Positions 36,761 through 45,409 of a stretch of DNA of 64,000 nucleotides are shown one piece after another. Every line of letters starts with the position of its first letter. The stretch's first letter is position 1. Origin of the DNA: Poriferisphaera corsica (GTDB taxonomy: Bacteria; Planctomycetota; Phycisphaerae; Phycisphaerales; Phycisphaeraceae); NCBI RefSeq assembly GCF_007747445.1, contig NZ_CP036425.1, positions 1,906,175-1,970,174 of the forward strand, given 5' to 3'. The position numbers and the translations under genes were made by a program. Under the pieces are notes generated by a model. That model saw only the letters and a program-made list of their open reading frames with translations, made no database searches and was not told the DNA's origin.

Positions 36761-36794
36761 AAAGGCTCTAATCATATGATTAGAGCCTTTTTTT
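36761..36794. terminator. Terminator between the deacetylase-like and MBL genes
   Basis: Perfect 15-bp palindromic stem AAAGGCTCTAATCAT / ATGATTAGAGCCTTT followed by T on the + strand and T on the minus strand. It probably serves both convergent genes. Confidence 0.88.
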
Positions 36795-36812
36795 ATGCTT
36801 ACTATTTTGGAG

Positions 36813-37460
36813 TTATGGGCGAACGAAGGGGTTGGTTTGCTTTTCCTGGCCGATGGAGGTTGAGGGGCCATGGCCGGGGTAGACGACGGTGTCGTCTGGA
36901 AGGGTGTAGAGTTGTTCGAGGATCGACTTGCCGAGGGTGGGGCCGTCGGATGTTGGGAAATCGTATCGGCCCACTGAGCCTGCGAAGAGGGTGTCACCAG
37001 AAATAATGAAATGGTTTTCTGGTTGATAGAAACCAACGCCGCCGGGGGAGTGGCCGGGTGTGTGTCGAACTTCGAAGGGGATACCGGCAAGATGGAGTAC
37101 TTGGCCGTGCTCGAGATAGTGGTCAGCTTCGGGCGCAACGGCGGGGATGCCGACAATAGCGGAAAGATTAAGAGTGGTGTCGGTCAAGAACTCTTTTTCT
37201 GATTCGTGAATGTAGATTGGGATATCAGGAAAAGCTTCACGAACCTTGAAAACGCCTTCGATGTGATCGTGGTGCGCATGTGTGAGAAGCAGTTTTTCTG
37301 GCTTTAGTTCATTATCTTTTATGCAGGCGATGAGTGCGTCAGGATCAGTCCCCGCATCAATAATCCAGCATGCTTTGTTCGGAGCTTCGAGGACGTAACA
37401 ATTGGTTTGATATGCACCAAGGGGAAAAGTGTGTATTTGAATGGTTTTTGTATCTTCCAT
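36813..37460 (-). CDS. Metallo-beta-lactamase fold hydrolase (glyoxalase II-like)
   Basis: 215 residues, cytoplasmic. All MBL metal-binding motifs are visible: LLTHAHHDHIEG, HTPGHSPGG, ISGDTLFAGSVGR and VYPGHGPST. It resembles the YcbL/GloB-like group that hydrolyses thioesters such as S-lactoylglutathione or related compounds. TTCPLG-like start PLGAYQTNCYVLE is typical. AAGGATC precedes ATG 37460. Next to the UbiD-family gene on the same strand with a 42-base gap. Confidence 0.93.
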   Translation of the reverse strand: MEDTKTIQIHTFPLGAYQTNCYVLEAPNKACWIIDAGTDPDALIACIKDNELKPEKLLLTHAHHDHIEGVFKVREAFPDIPIYIHESEKEFLTDTTLNLSAIVGIPAVAPEADHYLEHGQVLHLAGIPFEVRHTPGHSPGGVGFYQPENHFIISGDTLFAGSVGRYDFPTSDGPTLGKSILEQLYTLPDDTVVYPGHGPSTSIGQEKQTNPFVRP

Positions 37461-37502
37461 GATCGATCCTTATGTGCTGTTTTTGTGTGTTGGTTTTGGC
37501 AA

Positions 37503-39158
37503 TTATAGGCCGAACTCGTGCCAACGCTCGGTGACTTGTTGTTTGATATCGGGTGACATTTCGAGGATGGGTGGGTAGTCTCGGATTGGGTGGCCGTTGC
37601 ATTCTTCGCCTGGGATTTTACGTGTAGCGTCGAAGCCGATTTTATGCCCTGCCCCGAGGCGCGGTGCGGCGTGGTCGAGGATATCGAGTGGGCCGTTGAC
37701 GATTTCGATGTCGCGACCGGGGTCGCAGTTGGCGGCGAGTTGGAAGAGGACTTGCTCGTGATCGTGGACGTCGACGTCTTTGTCGACGATGACGATGGAC
37801 TTGGTCCATGCCATTTGGCCAGCACCCCAGATGGCGTGCATGACGCGGCGAGCCTGGAGTGGGTATTGTTTGTCGATTTTGATGAAGGCGCAGTTGTGGA
37901 AGCAGCCAAACATGGGAAGGTCGTAGTCGATGACGTCGTGGACGAGGGTGCGGAGAGGTGGGAGGAAGAGTCGTTCGGTGGCTTTGCCGAGGTAGTAGTC
38001 TTCTTGCGGGGGGAGGCCGACGATGGTGGTGGGGTAGATGGGGTTGTTGCGGTGTGTGAGTGCGGAGGCGGTGAAGATGGGGTAGCGATCGGGGAGTGAG
38101 TAGAAGCCGGTGTGGTCGCCGAAGGGGCCTTCGAAGACGGCGCCGGGGCCGAGAGTCTGGCCTGTGCGCGGGTCGTAGCCGATGGAGGCGGCGGTTGTGT
38201 CGACGTGACCTTCGATGACGAATTCTGCGTTGGCAGGAACGTGCATGTCGATGGTTTTGCACTTGACGAGTGGGATGGATGCGTTGTTAAGGAAGCCAGC
38301 GAAGAGGAGTTCGGAGATGCCGGGTGGGAGCGGCGCGGTGGCTGCGTATGGGAGGACGGATTCGCCGCCGAGGACGATGGCGCAGGGCATGGGTTTGCCG
38401 ATTTTTTTCCATGCGCGCCAATGAGCAGCGCCGTCGTGGTGGATGTGCCAGTGCATGGCGGTGTGTTTTTCGTCGATGAGCTGAGCACGGTACATGCCGA
38501 CGTTTCGTGAGGGACGTGGAGTACCGTCGGGTTTGCCTGCGTCGTCGGGATGGATGGTGTAGATGTGGGCGAGGGTGATGTAACGGCCTTGGCCTTTGGC
38601 TGTGCCGGCTTGTTTGGGTGAGAGGGGGTAGCCGACGGAGGTGGGGTCGCCGTCCTTGGGCCAGCATTTGATGACGGGGAGGTCGAGGAGATTGATGTCG
38701 TTGCCGGTGATGACGTTTTGCTGGGAGAGGCCGGACTTGACGACTTTGGGTGCAAATGAGGCGATTTTCGCGAGTTCTAGACCTTTTTTCATCTTGTCCA
38801 TCAAACCCGATGGCGGGACGGGCTTGAGGAGTTGGTCGATTTTGTCGGCGAGGCCTTGGAGGCCGATGTCGGCGCAGCCGAGAGCGAGTTCTAGGCGGCG
38901 GTAGGAGCCGTAGGCGTTGATGAGGAGGGGGTGCTTGGATGATTCGATATTTTCGAAGTAGAGTGCTTTGCCGCCGAGATGGGCGTGGTGGGGGTCGAAT
39001 GATTTTGCGTGGATGGATTTTTTGTGTGCGGGTGATTTTGAGACACGGTCGGTGATTTCGGTGACTTCAAGATGGGGAGAGACGGTTGCAGAAATGCGAT
39101 GAAGTTCGCCTTCGGATTCGAGGGCGGCGATGAACTGTTGAAGGTCACGGAAAGCCAT
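37503..39158 (-). CDS. UbiD-family decarboxylase
   Basis: 551 residues. N-terminus MAFRDLQQFIAALESEGELHR and the central segment of this long protein match the prenylated-FMN-dependent UbiD family of (de)carboxylases, which act on aromatic or alpha,beta-unsaturated acids. In quinone synthesis these are UbiD or, in the futalosine route, a menaquinone-specific decarboxylase; which applies here cannot be told. The UbiX-type flavin prenyltransferase is not adjacent. AGGTGATAT precedes ATG 39158. The coding strand is very C-rich, so long open frames on the other strand here are shadows. Confidence 0.93.
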   Translation of the reverse strand: MAFRDLQQFIAALESEGELHRISATVSPHLEVTEITDRVSKSPAHKKSIHAKSFDPHHAHLGGKALYFENIESSKHPLLINAYGSYRRLELALGCADIGLQGLADKIDQLLKPVPPSGLMDKMKKGLELAKIASFAPKVVKSGLSQQNVITGNDINLLDLPVIKCWPKDGDPTSVGYPLSPKQAGTAKGQGRYITLAHIYTIHPDDAGKPDGTPRPSRNVGMYRAQLIDEKHTAMHWHIHHDGAAHWRAWKKIGKPMPCAIVLGGESVLPYAATAPLPPGISELLFAGFLNNASIPLVKCKTIDMHVPANAEFVIEGHVDTTAASIGYDPRTGQTLGPGAVFEGPFGDHTGFYSLPDRYPIFTASALTHRNNPIYPTTIVGLPPQEDYYLGKATERLFLPPLRTLVHDVIDYDLPMFGCFHNCAFIKIDKQYPLQARRVMHAIWGAGQMAWTKSIVIVDKDVDVHDHEQVLFQLAANCDPGRDIEIVNGPLDILDHAAPRLGAGHKIGFDATRKIPGEECNGHPIRDYPPILEMSPDIKQQVTERWHEFGL

Positions 39159-39258
39159 GAGATATCACCTTTTGCGTATGGTTTTCATGAGGCAGGCGTA
39201 TAGTGTTTGGCCAGCGTGCGTATTTTACAGGATTCGCGGAGGAGGTGATATTTGAGTT

Positions 39259-40425
39259 TTATCGGTGTTCATTACCTATTGAATTACTGTTTTCTCGACG
39301 CTCATGCTCGTTGTAGGTTGTTTCTTGGTGTTCGGAATATTCGTTTGAATGTTCTGAACGAAGTGTTGGTGCGTTACGAAGAGAATCCATGTCGTCTGAG
39401 TGTTCGGCTTCAATCATACTAATTGCGGGTGCAAAACTAGTGATGCTCAAAATAATGAGGATTGAAAACAGCAGGCAGTAGCGTTTGGCTGGTGCTTGCT
39501 TTGATGAAGCAGCGGGTGAAATGAGACGTTCAACGCGTGATCTTAGGCCTGAATGTCGGCGAGCCATGCAGGCAACAGGTATATGTTTGTCTTTGGGGAT
39601 GATCCATGTGGCAACTTCTGTGAGGCATGACGCCATGGTGATGGGATCGTTAATTTGAGTTGCGGCCCATTCGTCGCATTGCTGTTCAGCGGCTAGGTGG
39701 AGATCACGGCTTGCGATATGAAAGAGTGGCTGGAAGAAAAAGATGGAGCGGATCAGGTTTAGCGTAAAGAGGCGGATAGTATCGCGTCTAATATGGTGGG
39801 CGATTTCGTGAGCGAGTATGGCATCGATCTGTTGATCGTCAAGCTCAAGCAGAGCGCGGTTAGGGATACAGATTTCGGTATTTTTGCCTAGGCCGATTGC
39901 GATGGGTGAGCCGAGGGATTGGCTGGTGGTTAATCGTGGTATGTTGGAGAGTTGGGCTTTGTCACTGAGTTCAGTGAGTTTTTGTTTTGTGTTTATATTT
40001 GTGACCGATTTTCGTTTTCTTAATCGCGTATTTAGTGAGGTCACATTGATGGTGTAGCGTAATAGGAGGAGACCGGCGATGGCGAACCAGGCGTAGTTGA
40101 TGATTTGAGATTGATATATGTATGTGCGTTCTTCGTTGTCGCTTGCGGTGATCAAAGGGTTTAGGCTTGCATTTTGTTCGTTTGATTCGCGTTCGGTGTG
40201 CTGGGATTGGGCAAGAATACTTTCGGGGAGACGTATTTGCCACAGCGAGGATTGATTGGATGTTAAAAGTTGTGCTGTTGGTGTTAGCAGGCTGGCGGCA
40301 ATTGCGGTGTACCAGATCGCTTCGCGTATTCTTGGGTGAAGTGTTGGGCGTAAGCGCAAGACAATCCATGCAAAACCACACCATAAAGTGCTGTGCAATA
40401 AGAATGCGAGGAGCCATGTGATCAT
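39259..40425 (-). CDS. BlaR1/MecR1-like M56 membrane metalloprotease
   Basis: 388 residues. Hydrophobic helices at the N-terminus, then the zinc-binding HEIAHHIRRD near residue 205, then further helices: the M56 peptidase layout of BlaR1/MecR1. There is no C-terminal penicillin-binding sensor domain, and the tail is polar and rich in Glu, His and Ser. The enzyme would cut the repressor encoded just upstream. Its ATG overlaps the repressor stop codon by 4 bases (ATGA type), which means translational coupling. Signal unknown. Confidence 0.9.
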   Translation of the reverse strand: MITWLLAFLLHSTLWCGFAWIVLRLRPTLHPRIREAIWYTAIAASLLTPTAQLLTSNQSSLWQIRLPESILAQSQHTERESNEQNASLNPLITASDNEERTYIYQSQIINYAWFAIAGLLLLRYTINVTSLNTRLRKRKSVTNINTKQKLTELSDKAQLSNIPRLTTSQSLGSPIAIGLGKNTEICIPNRALLELDDQQIDAILAHEIAHHIRRDTIRLFTLNLIRSIFFFQPLFHIASRDLHLAAEQQCDEWAATQINDPITMASCLTEVATWIIPKDKHIPVACMARRHSGLRSRVERLISPAASSKQAPAKRYCLLFSILIILSITSFAPAISMIEAEHSDDMDSLRNAPTLRSEHSNEYSEHQETTYNEHERRENSNSIGNEHR

Positions 40426-40808
40426 TTTGTTTTCTTTCGCTTTTTAGCGCTAAGTTGGGCTTTGAGTTCTTCAATTTCGTTTACGTCGATTTCACCTTCA
40501 TTAAGCAGATGATTGACGAGAGCGGTACTGTCGCCGGAGAACATGCGTTTGATGAGGTCGTGGACCATACCTGTACGCGTTTCCTGTTTTTCGATGAGAG
40601 GAATGTAGATAAACTGTCTGCCGTTTTCACGATGTGTGACTAATCCACGTTCTTCCATTTTGCGAAGCATGGTTTTGATGGTTGTTATTGCCAGGCCGCG
40701 CTCTTCGAGAAGCGTGGTGTGTACGTGGCTTGCGGATGCTTCACCTTGATCCCAAAGGATGTGCATGATGGCGATTTGCAAGTCGCCGAGTCTGTGTTTC
40801 TGATTCAT
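40422..40808 (-). CDS. BlaI/MecI-type transcriptional repressor
   Basis: 128 residues from ATG 40808 (MNQKHRLGDLQIA), the family-normal start; an earlier in-frame start is 57 bases upstream. A winged helix (QIAIMHILWDQGEASASHVH ... AITTIKTMLRKMEERGLVTHR) and a C-terminal dimer helix are clear. It would be inactivated by proteolysis by the M56 protein whose gene overlaps it. Likely targets are the two ACTAC dyads before the secreted polyampholyte gene upstream. Cytoplasmic. Confidence 0.93.
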   Translation of the reverse strand: MNQKHRLGDLQIAIMHILWDQGEASASHVHTTLLEERGLAITTIKTMLRKMEERGLVTHRENGRQFIYIPLIEKQETRTGMVHDLIKRMFSGDSTALVNHLLNEGEIDVNEIEELKAQLSAKKRKKTK

Positions 40809-40897
40809 GGTATTTCTCGTATTTGTGTCGTTATTATACCAATTCGAGCCGGAGAATGAGAGCATGATATTTGGGATGAGGTAATAGAAAAGGGAGA

Positions 40898-40927
40898 GCC
40901 ACGGGAAGTGACAGTGCTTCCCGTGGC
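40898..40927 (-). terminator. 11-bp hairpin between the secreted polyampholyte gene and blaI
   Basis: Perfect stem GCCACGGGAAG / CTTCCCGTGGC with an 8-base loop, 12 bases after the secreted gene's stop. The following T tail is weak, so it may be a partial terminator or processing site between the operon genes. Confidence 0.6.
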
Positions 40928-40939
40928 ATCCACAATGGT

Positions 40940-41782
40940 TTATCGCTTTGATTTGCTACGCATGTTCTTCATGGCTTCAATGTCTTTGCAGAGAAGCTGT
41001 AACTGGTTGTAGACGGGGCGAAGTGAGGCGCTTTGTGGGCGTTTGTCATTCTTCATGCCACTGTGTTCGCCGGACTCTTCGCTTTCTGAGCCGTGTCCTT
41101 CTTCGATGCCGTATTCAGGGTGGGTTGTCCACCAAGCAAATTTCTGATTATTGGCGGCAAGTTCGATTTGAAGTTTTGCACCGGGCTTGAGATTGACGCG
41201 TTTTGTAGGCCCAAGCTCTGTGCCGTTAGACAGGTGAACTTCGACACGTACATCGGGGAGCATTTGTTTAGTGGTGTTGTGGACGTAGCCTTTGAATGAT
41301 TGTGAGCTTGGATTGTATGCAAGTATCAAACGTGCACCGTTGCGAACACGATCCCATTTTTCATATTTTCCGATACGGTTGCCGCCTTCTTCGCCGCCTT
41401 CAGCTTCGCTTTTTGAGCTGTTGCGTTCTGAGCGTTCATTATGTGATTCGCTGCGTTCTCGCTTGCTGCTTCGCTCGCCACGGCCTTCGCGTTCGCCACG
41501 GTGTTCGCCGCGTGATTCTCGACCGGCGCGCTCACCGCGATGCTCACCACGGGCTTCACGGCTTTCACCGCCTTCACGGAGCTCACGGGCTAATTTATTT
41601 GATGTCATGCCTTTCTGAATCTTAATAATATTTAAATCAGTGCGGGCTTGCTTGATAAGAGCCATTAGGATTGTTGCATCAGTTTTGCTGTCTTCTTCTG
41701 CAAATGTTGAGGCTGTCATGCCTAATGGGGCAAGTAAAGCCAGAGATACACATGCAGCTTTTAGAGCTTTATAGGTTTTCAT
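40940..41782 (-). CDS. Secreted Arg/Glu-rich polyampholyte protein
   Basis: 280 residues from ATG 41782, which has AAGGA 7-8 bases upstream and opens a signal peptide (MKTYKALKAACVSLALLAPL) ending near TFAEE; an earlier in-frame start is rejected. Residues about 60-130 are a low-complexity run of Arg, Glu, Gly, His and Ser in repeats of the GEHRGER type, so it is a disordered polyampholyte. The C-terminal half (WDRVRNGARLILAYNP, VHNTTKQMLPDVRVEVHLSN) looks like a small beta-rich domain. No known family. Promoter and BlaI-type dyads lie upstream, and blaI-M56 follow downstream, so it is probably the target gene of that pair. Confidence 0.8.
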   Translation of the reverse strand: MKTYKALKAACVSLALLAPLGMTASTFAEEDSKTDATILMALIKQARTDLNIIKIQKGMTSNKLARELREGGESREARGEHRGERAGRESRGEHRGEREGRGERSSKRERSESHNERSERNSSKSEAEGGEEGGNRIGKYEKWDRVRNGARLILAYNPSSQSFKGYVHNTTKQMLPDVRVEVHLSNGTELGPTKRVNLKPGAKLQIELAANNQKFAWWTTHPEYGIEEGHGSESEESGEHSGMKNDKRPQSASLRPVYNQLQLLCKDIEAMKNMRSKSKR

Positions 41783-41844
41783 TGTGTTGTCCTTGTTGGT
41801 CAGATCGTTCACTGGAGGGAGGTAAGGTGGCAGTCATTTCAGTT

Positions 41845-41881
41845 GACTACTCTTATAGTCGACTACAAGGGTAATCGTAGT
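41845..41881. promoter_or_regulatory. Two BlaI-type dyads in the secreted polyampholyte promoter
   Basis: Dyad 1: GACTA-6-TAGTC (41845-41860). Dyad 2: ACTAC-10-GTAGT (41862-41881). The half-site GACTAC also occurs as a direct repeat 16 bases apart. Dyad 2 overlaps the -10 element. ACTAC/GTAGT half-sites fit BlaI/MecI operators. Confidence 0.6.
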
Positions 41882-41902
41882 GCAAGCCGCATACTCGGTC
41901 AA
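41874..41902 (-). promoter_or_regulatory. Promoter of the polyampholyte-blaI-M56 genes
   Basis: Minus strand TTGACC (41897-41902) and TACGAT (41874-41879) separated by 17 bases. Confidence 0.65.
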
Positions 41903-42051
41903 GTAAAAAAACATAACGACAAGGATTCGCATCAAGTTGATAGTTTTTGGAGATTAATGTGCATGTATGGGTGTTCAATGTGCGCGCAGAATATGTGTGA
42001 ATGCAATTGAGGCATCGTTAAGGTTGTGCAGATAGGTGTGGACGCGGCTCG

Positions 42052-42876
42052 TTAAAGGTTGCCAAGCTCGATGGAACGCTTGAGGCAGGCGGCGGCGCCT
42101 TGTTCAATGGTATTGGGTAGGTTGAGGTCGGTCATTTTGTTGATAGCGGCTTCTGTGGTGCCTTTTGGAGAGGTGACTTTGCGGCGTAGTTCGGCGGGCG
42201 AATCGGGAGATTGATTCATCAGGAGGGCGGAGCCGAGGATGGTCTGGGTGACGAGCTCGTGAGCATGTTCGGGGAGGCCGATATCTTTGGCGGCTTGCTG
42301 TAGAGCTTCGGCGATGAAGAAAATGTACGCGGGGCCGGAGCCTGAGATAGCGGTGATGAGGTGGAGTTGTTCTTCGGTGACGCGGACAGCTTTGTTTGTT
42401 GCGGCGTTGAAGAGTTGGAAAGCGAAATCATCGTCGCCGGGATTGGTGTTTTGGCCGAGAGAGACACCAGCCATGCCGTAGTTGACCATGATGGGTGTGT
42501 TGGGCATGACGCGGACGACTTTGATGCCGTCGGCTTGAGGGTTGAGGTTAGTGATAGCGGTGTGGATTTTTTCAGAGGAGATGCCGGCCATGATGGAGAT
42601 GATGGTTTGAGCGGGGGTGAGTGATGAGGCGAAGGTAGAGAGCGCATCGTTCATCATTTGGGGTTTGAACGCGAACATGATCTGCTCGGCTTGTGCGGCG
42701 GCGTCTGAGGATGAAGGTGTGACGTGGAGGCCGATGGAGGCGAAGAGGTCGCGGCGGTCGGGTGAAGGGTCTGCGGCAATGATTTGATCAGGGGTAAGCG
42801 TGCCGGAGGAGATGGCGGAGCGTGCGATTGCTTCGGCCATGTTGCCTGCGCCGATGAAAGCGAGTTTGTACTGCAT
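42052..42876 (-). CDS. proC: Pyrroline-5-carboxylate reductase
   Basis: Last step of proline synthesis, NAD(P)H-dependent reduction of pyrroline-5-carboxylate. 274 residues, normal for the family. The N-terminal Rossmann motif is FIGAGNMAEAI, followed by the family signatures VRVMPNTPIMVNYGMAG and AISGSGPAYIFFIAEAL, and the C-terminal SPKGTTEAAI. ACGGAA precedes ATG 42876. Same strand as tyrA upstream (76-base gap); both are amino acid genes but co-transcription is only suggested by spacing. Confidence 0.97.
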   Translation of the reverse strand: MQYKLAFIGAGNMAEAIARSAISSGTLTPDQIIAADPSPDRRDLFASIGLHVTPSSSDAAAQAEQIMFAFKPQMMNDALSTFASSLTPAQTIISIMAGISSEKIHTAITNLNPQADGIKVVRVMPNTPIMVNYGMAGVSLGQNTNPGDDDFAFQLFNAATNKAVRVTEEQLHLITAISGSGPAYIFFIAEALQQAAKDIGLPEHAHELVTQTILGSALLMNQSPDSPAELRRKVTSPKGTTEAAINKMTDLNLPNTIEQGAAACLKRSIELGNL

Positions 42877-42952
42877 GGTATTGATTCCGTCTAATGGTTA
42901 GATAGTACGAATGCTTGGTGTGTGATGTTATGCCGGTGAGGGATTGCTGGGG

Positions 42953-43813
42953 TTAATGAAAGGAGTCGTCTAGCCAGTGGTCACGAGAAGTTTGTGATAG
43001 TGTGAGTAGGTCAAGAAGGGCTTGCCGATCATTGGACTCGAGGATGGCCATGAGGTTTGTGATTTGATCGCGGTATTGGCTGAGTGCAGTGATGAGTGCG
43101 GGGCGGTTGGCGGACATGATGTCGACGCGCATCGGTGGGTTGGAGGAAGCGAGGCGTGTGGTGTCACGGAAGCCTGTGGAGGCAACATCGTATCCGCCGA
43201 GAGTGTTGGCTGTCTGGATGAGGAGGGCGGCGGCGGCGTGAGGGAGATGTGAGACGACGGCGGTTTGCGTGTCGTGCTGCTCTGGAGTCATGGTGAGGAT
43301 ATTCATGCTGAGCGCTTGCCAGAGCGCGGTGACGGTGTTGATGAGGTTGCGGTTTGTGTCGGGCTCAGGGGTGAGAATACAGGGCTTGTTTGGGAAAAGG
43401 TTTGCTGAGGCCGATTCTGGGCCTTGCTTTTCGGAGCCTGCCATGGGATGGGAGCCGAGAAAAAGGGTTGGATCAGTGAGATGCTTTTTGGCTGAGGCGA
43501 TGACGGAGGATTTTGTGGAGCCAACGTCAGTGATGAAGAGATTAGGACGCTGTAGTGGGGCGATGAGTGAAAAAATATAGTCAAAGCCTGAGAGGGGAAC
43601 AGCAATGACGGCGAGATCTGCATCAGCAAGTGAATCGGAAATTTTGTCAAAGGGCATATCGATCGCGCCGACGGATGCGGCTTTTTCGGCAGATTCGAGG
43701 TTTCTTGAGACACCGGCAACTTTTTTGGCAAAGCCTGACTGTTTGGCAGCGAGGCCAACGGAGGCTCCGAGGAGGCCTGTACCGATGATGGTGAGTTGGT
43801 TGATTTGCGTCAT
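42953..43813 (-). CDS. tyrA: Prephenate dehydrogenase
   Basis: NAD(P)-dependent oxidative decarboxylation of prephenate (or arogenate) toward tyrosine. 287 residues from ATG 43813, with AGGAA 8 bases upstream; a further ATG 27 bases earlier is less likely. The Rossmann motif TIIGTGLLGASVGLA is followed by FLGSHPMAGSEKQGPESA, with the catalytic His-Pro, and VSHLPHAAAALL. There is no chorismate mutase or ACT domain. Directly followed by proC. Confidence 0.95.
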   Translation of the reverse strand: MTQINQLTIIGTGLLGASVGLAAKQSGFAKKVAGVSRNLESAEKAASVGAIDMPFDKISDSLADADLAVIAVPLSGFDYIFSLIAPLQRPNLFITDVGSTKSSVIASAKKHLTDPTLFLGSHPMAGSEKQGPESASANLFPNKPCILTPEPDTNRNLINTVTALWQALSMNILTMTPEQHDTQTAVVSHLPHAAAALLIQTANTLGGYDVASTGFRDTTRLASSNPPMRVDIMSANRPALITALSQYRDQITNLMAILESNDRQALLDLLTLSQTSRDHWLDDSFH

Positions 43814-44021
43814 GATTGCTGTTCCTAAGTGTGAATCCACGTTAAGATATCATGATTGTCGATTCAAGTCCCCTGCCCACTTGTCTGTAAGTGAGATGTG
43901 CTGCTGGATGAATGTTCTGCGGCTTGTATGTGGGAGATGAGGGAATGGTAGGCTGCAAGGAGATGCGGCTGTTGGCGACGGCGTTGGAGATCGCTGTTGC
44001 GAAAAATGGAGATACGCGCGA

Positions 44022-45017
44022 ATGAGTTCTGTGAATATGTATGAATTGGATTTTGAGCGGCCGCTGATGCAACTTGAGCGTCAGATTTCGGAGCTTGAAG
44101 TGCAGAATCAGCAGGAACAGTCGGTTGTTGGGGGTGAGGGTGATGTTGATCTGGGGGCGGAGATTGGGGAGTTGCGGGCATCGCATGAGATGATGCTGGA
44201 GAAGATCTATGCCAATCTAAGCCCGGTAAATACGGTGAAGGTGGCACGCCATCCGAACAGGCCTCAGGCGATGGATTACATCAAGGCGTTTGTGAAGGAT
44301 TTTTGCGAGCTGCATGGTGATCGACATTATGGAGATGATCGAGCGATTGTTTGTGGGTTTGGTCGTATCGGCAAAACGAAGTGCGTCGTGATCGGCCACA
44401 ACAAGGGGAAGGATACGGCTGAGAAAATTAAGTGTAATTTTGGGTGTGCTCATCCGGAGGGATACCGCAAAGCGCTTCGGGTGATGAAATTGGGTGAAAA
44501 ATATGGTTTGCCAATTGTGACGTTGATTGATACGCCAGGAGCTTATCCGGGGATCGGGGCGGAGGAGAGAGGGCAAGCAGAAGCGATTGCGGTGAACTTG
44601 AGGGAGATGAGCCGACTGAAGGTGCCGATTGTTTCTGTAGTGATCGGTGAAGGGGGATCGGGCGGTGCGCTGGGTATTGGTGTGGGAGATCGGATTGCGA
44701 TGATGGAATATAGTTGGTGGTCGGTGATCAGTCCGGAAGGATGCGCTTCGATTTTGTGGAAGACATCGAATCCTGAGACGAATGCTCAGGCGGCTGAGGT
44801 ACTGCACTTGACCGCGAAGGACAATCTTGAGTTGGGTGTTGTAGATGATTTGATTAAGGAGCCAATGGGCGGGGCTCACAGGGATCTGAATCGAGCTACG
44901 GCTAATGTAGAGAAATACTTGTTGGGTGCATTGCGGGATCTGAACCGCTTTAAAACGAATAATCTTCTGAATAAACGATATAAGCGACTGCGTTCGATGG
45001 GGCGGACAACAGGTTGA
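44022..45017 (+). CDS. accA: Acetyl-CoA carboxylase, carboxyltransferase subunit alpha
   Basis: Transfers the carboxyl group from biotin to acetyl-CoA to make malonyl-CoA, the first committed step of fatty acid synthesis. 331 residues, normal length. N-terminal coiled segment (LDFERPLMQLERQISELE) then the carboxyltransferase domain with HPNRPQAMDYI, GKDTAEKIKCNFGCAHPEGY, LIDTPGAYPGIGAEERGQAE and GEGGSGGALGIGVGD. The beta subunit (accD) is not adjacent. The start is divergent from tyrA with 208 bases between. GGAGA lies 10 bases before the ATG. Confidence 0.97.
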   Translation: MSSVNMYELDFERPLMQLERQISELEVQNQQEQSVVGGEGDVDLGAEIGELRASHEMMLEKIYANLSPVNTVKVARHPNRPQAMDYIKAFVKDFCELHGDRHYGDDRAIVCGFGRIGKTKCVVIGHNKGKDTAEKIKCNFGCAHPEGYRKALRVMKLGEKYGLPIVTLIDTPGAYPGIGAEERGQAEAIAVNLREMSRLKVPIVSVVIGEGGSGGALGIGVGDRIAMMEYSWWSVISPEGCASILWKTSNPETNAQAAEVLHLTAKDNLELGVVDDLIKEPMGGAHRDLNRATANVEKYLLGALRDLNRFKTNNLLNKRYKRLRSMGRTTG

Positions 45018-45148
45018 AATAGTTGAAAAGCGGTATTATCGGTAGTTGCGGATGATAAGGATTAGATAAAAGAAGAAAACTGCGATTTTAGGATATCGTG
45101 GTTTTTTTTATTGGTTTTTCCTACTAAAAACCGATAATACAGGTACAA

Positions 45149-45232
45149 CTCGTGACCTGTTCATAATGCAACGAGAAGCCCAATCTTTACGGCATTTTCT
45201 GGAATACTGGAGCAGAGCGTCACGGGTTTTTT
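45149..45232 (+). ncRNA. Possible small RNA downstream of accA
   Basis: CGTGAC (45151-45156) and GTCACG (45219-45224) can close a helix directly followed by six T residues, a terminator-like end; inside, AGAAGCC and GGC-TTCT can pair. The 392-base gap 45018-45409 also has GTATTATCGG and CCGATAATAC about 90 bases apart near 45035 and 45135. No family recognised. Structure by eye only. Confidence 0.25.
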
Positions 45233-45339
45233 AATGCGCATTGCGTGCTGGGGAGCAGTGGGTTGAAACGATGGTCGCGGTACTCATTTCTAATCGTTTG
45301 TTCGTGATCTTGGTGGTGTATTGGTTGGTTTAAGATGAT

Positions 45340-45380
45340 AAAAAAACAAGACGCCGATGACGTTAGTCATCCGCGCCTTG
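45340..45380 (-). terminator. Intrinsic terminator of the Gfo/Idh gene
   Basis: 15-bp stem with two mismatches, CAAGACGCCGATGAC / GTCATCCGCGCCTTG, followed on the minus strand by seven T. Confidence 0.85.
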
Positions 45381-45409
45381 TCAGTGGGTCCAAGATTAAT
45401 AGCTGCTTG

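Noticed and set aside
37319-38755. Long minus-strand frame of 478 codons overlapping the UbiD gene, and several + strand frames in the same place
   Set aside because: Composition is very Ser/Pro/Thr or Val/Asp-rich low complexity, as expected for alternative frames of a C-rich gene; the UbiD frame has real motifs and a Shine-Dalgarno.
41440-41620. CRISPR-like or tandem DNA repeat in the Arg/Glu-rich region
   Set aside because: The repetition is imperfect and in frame with the coding sequence (GEHRGER-type codons), so it is protein low complexity and not an array.
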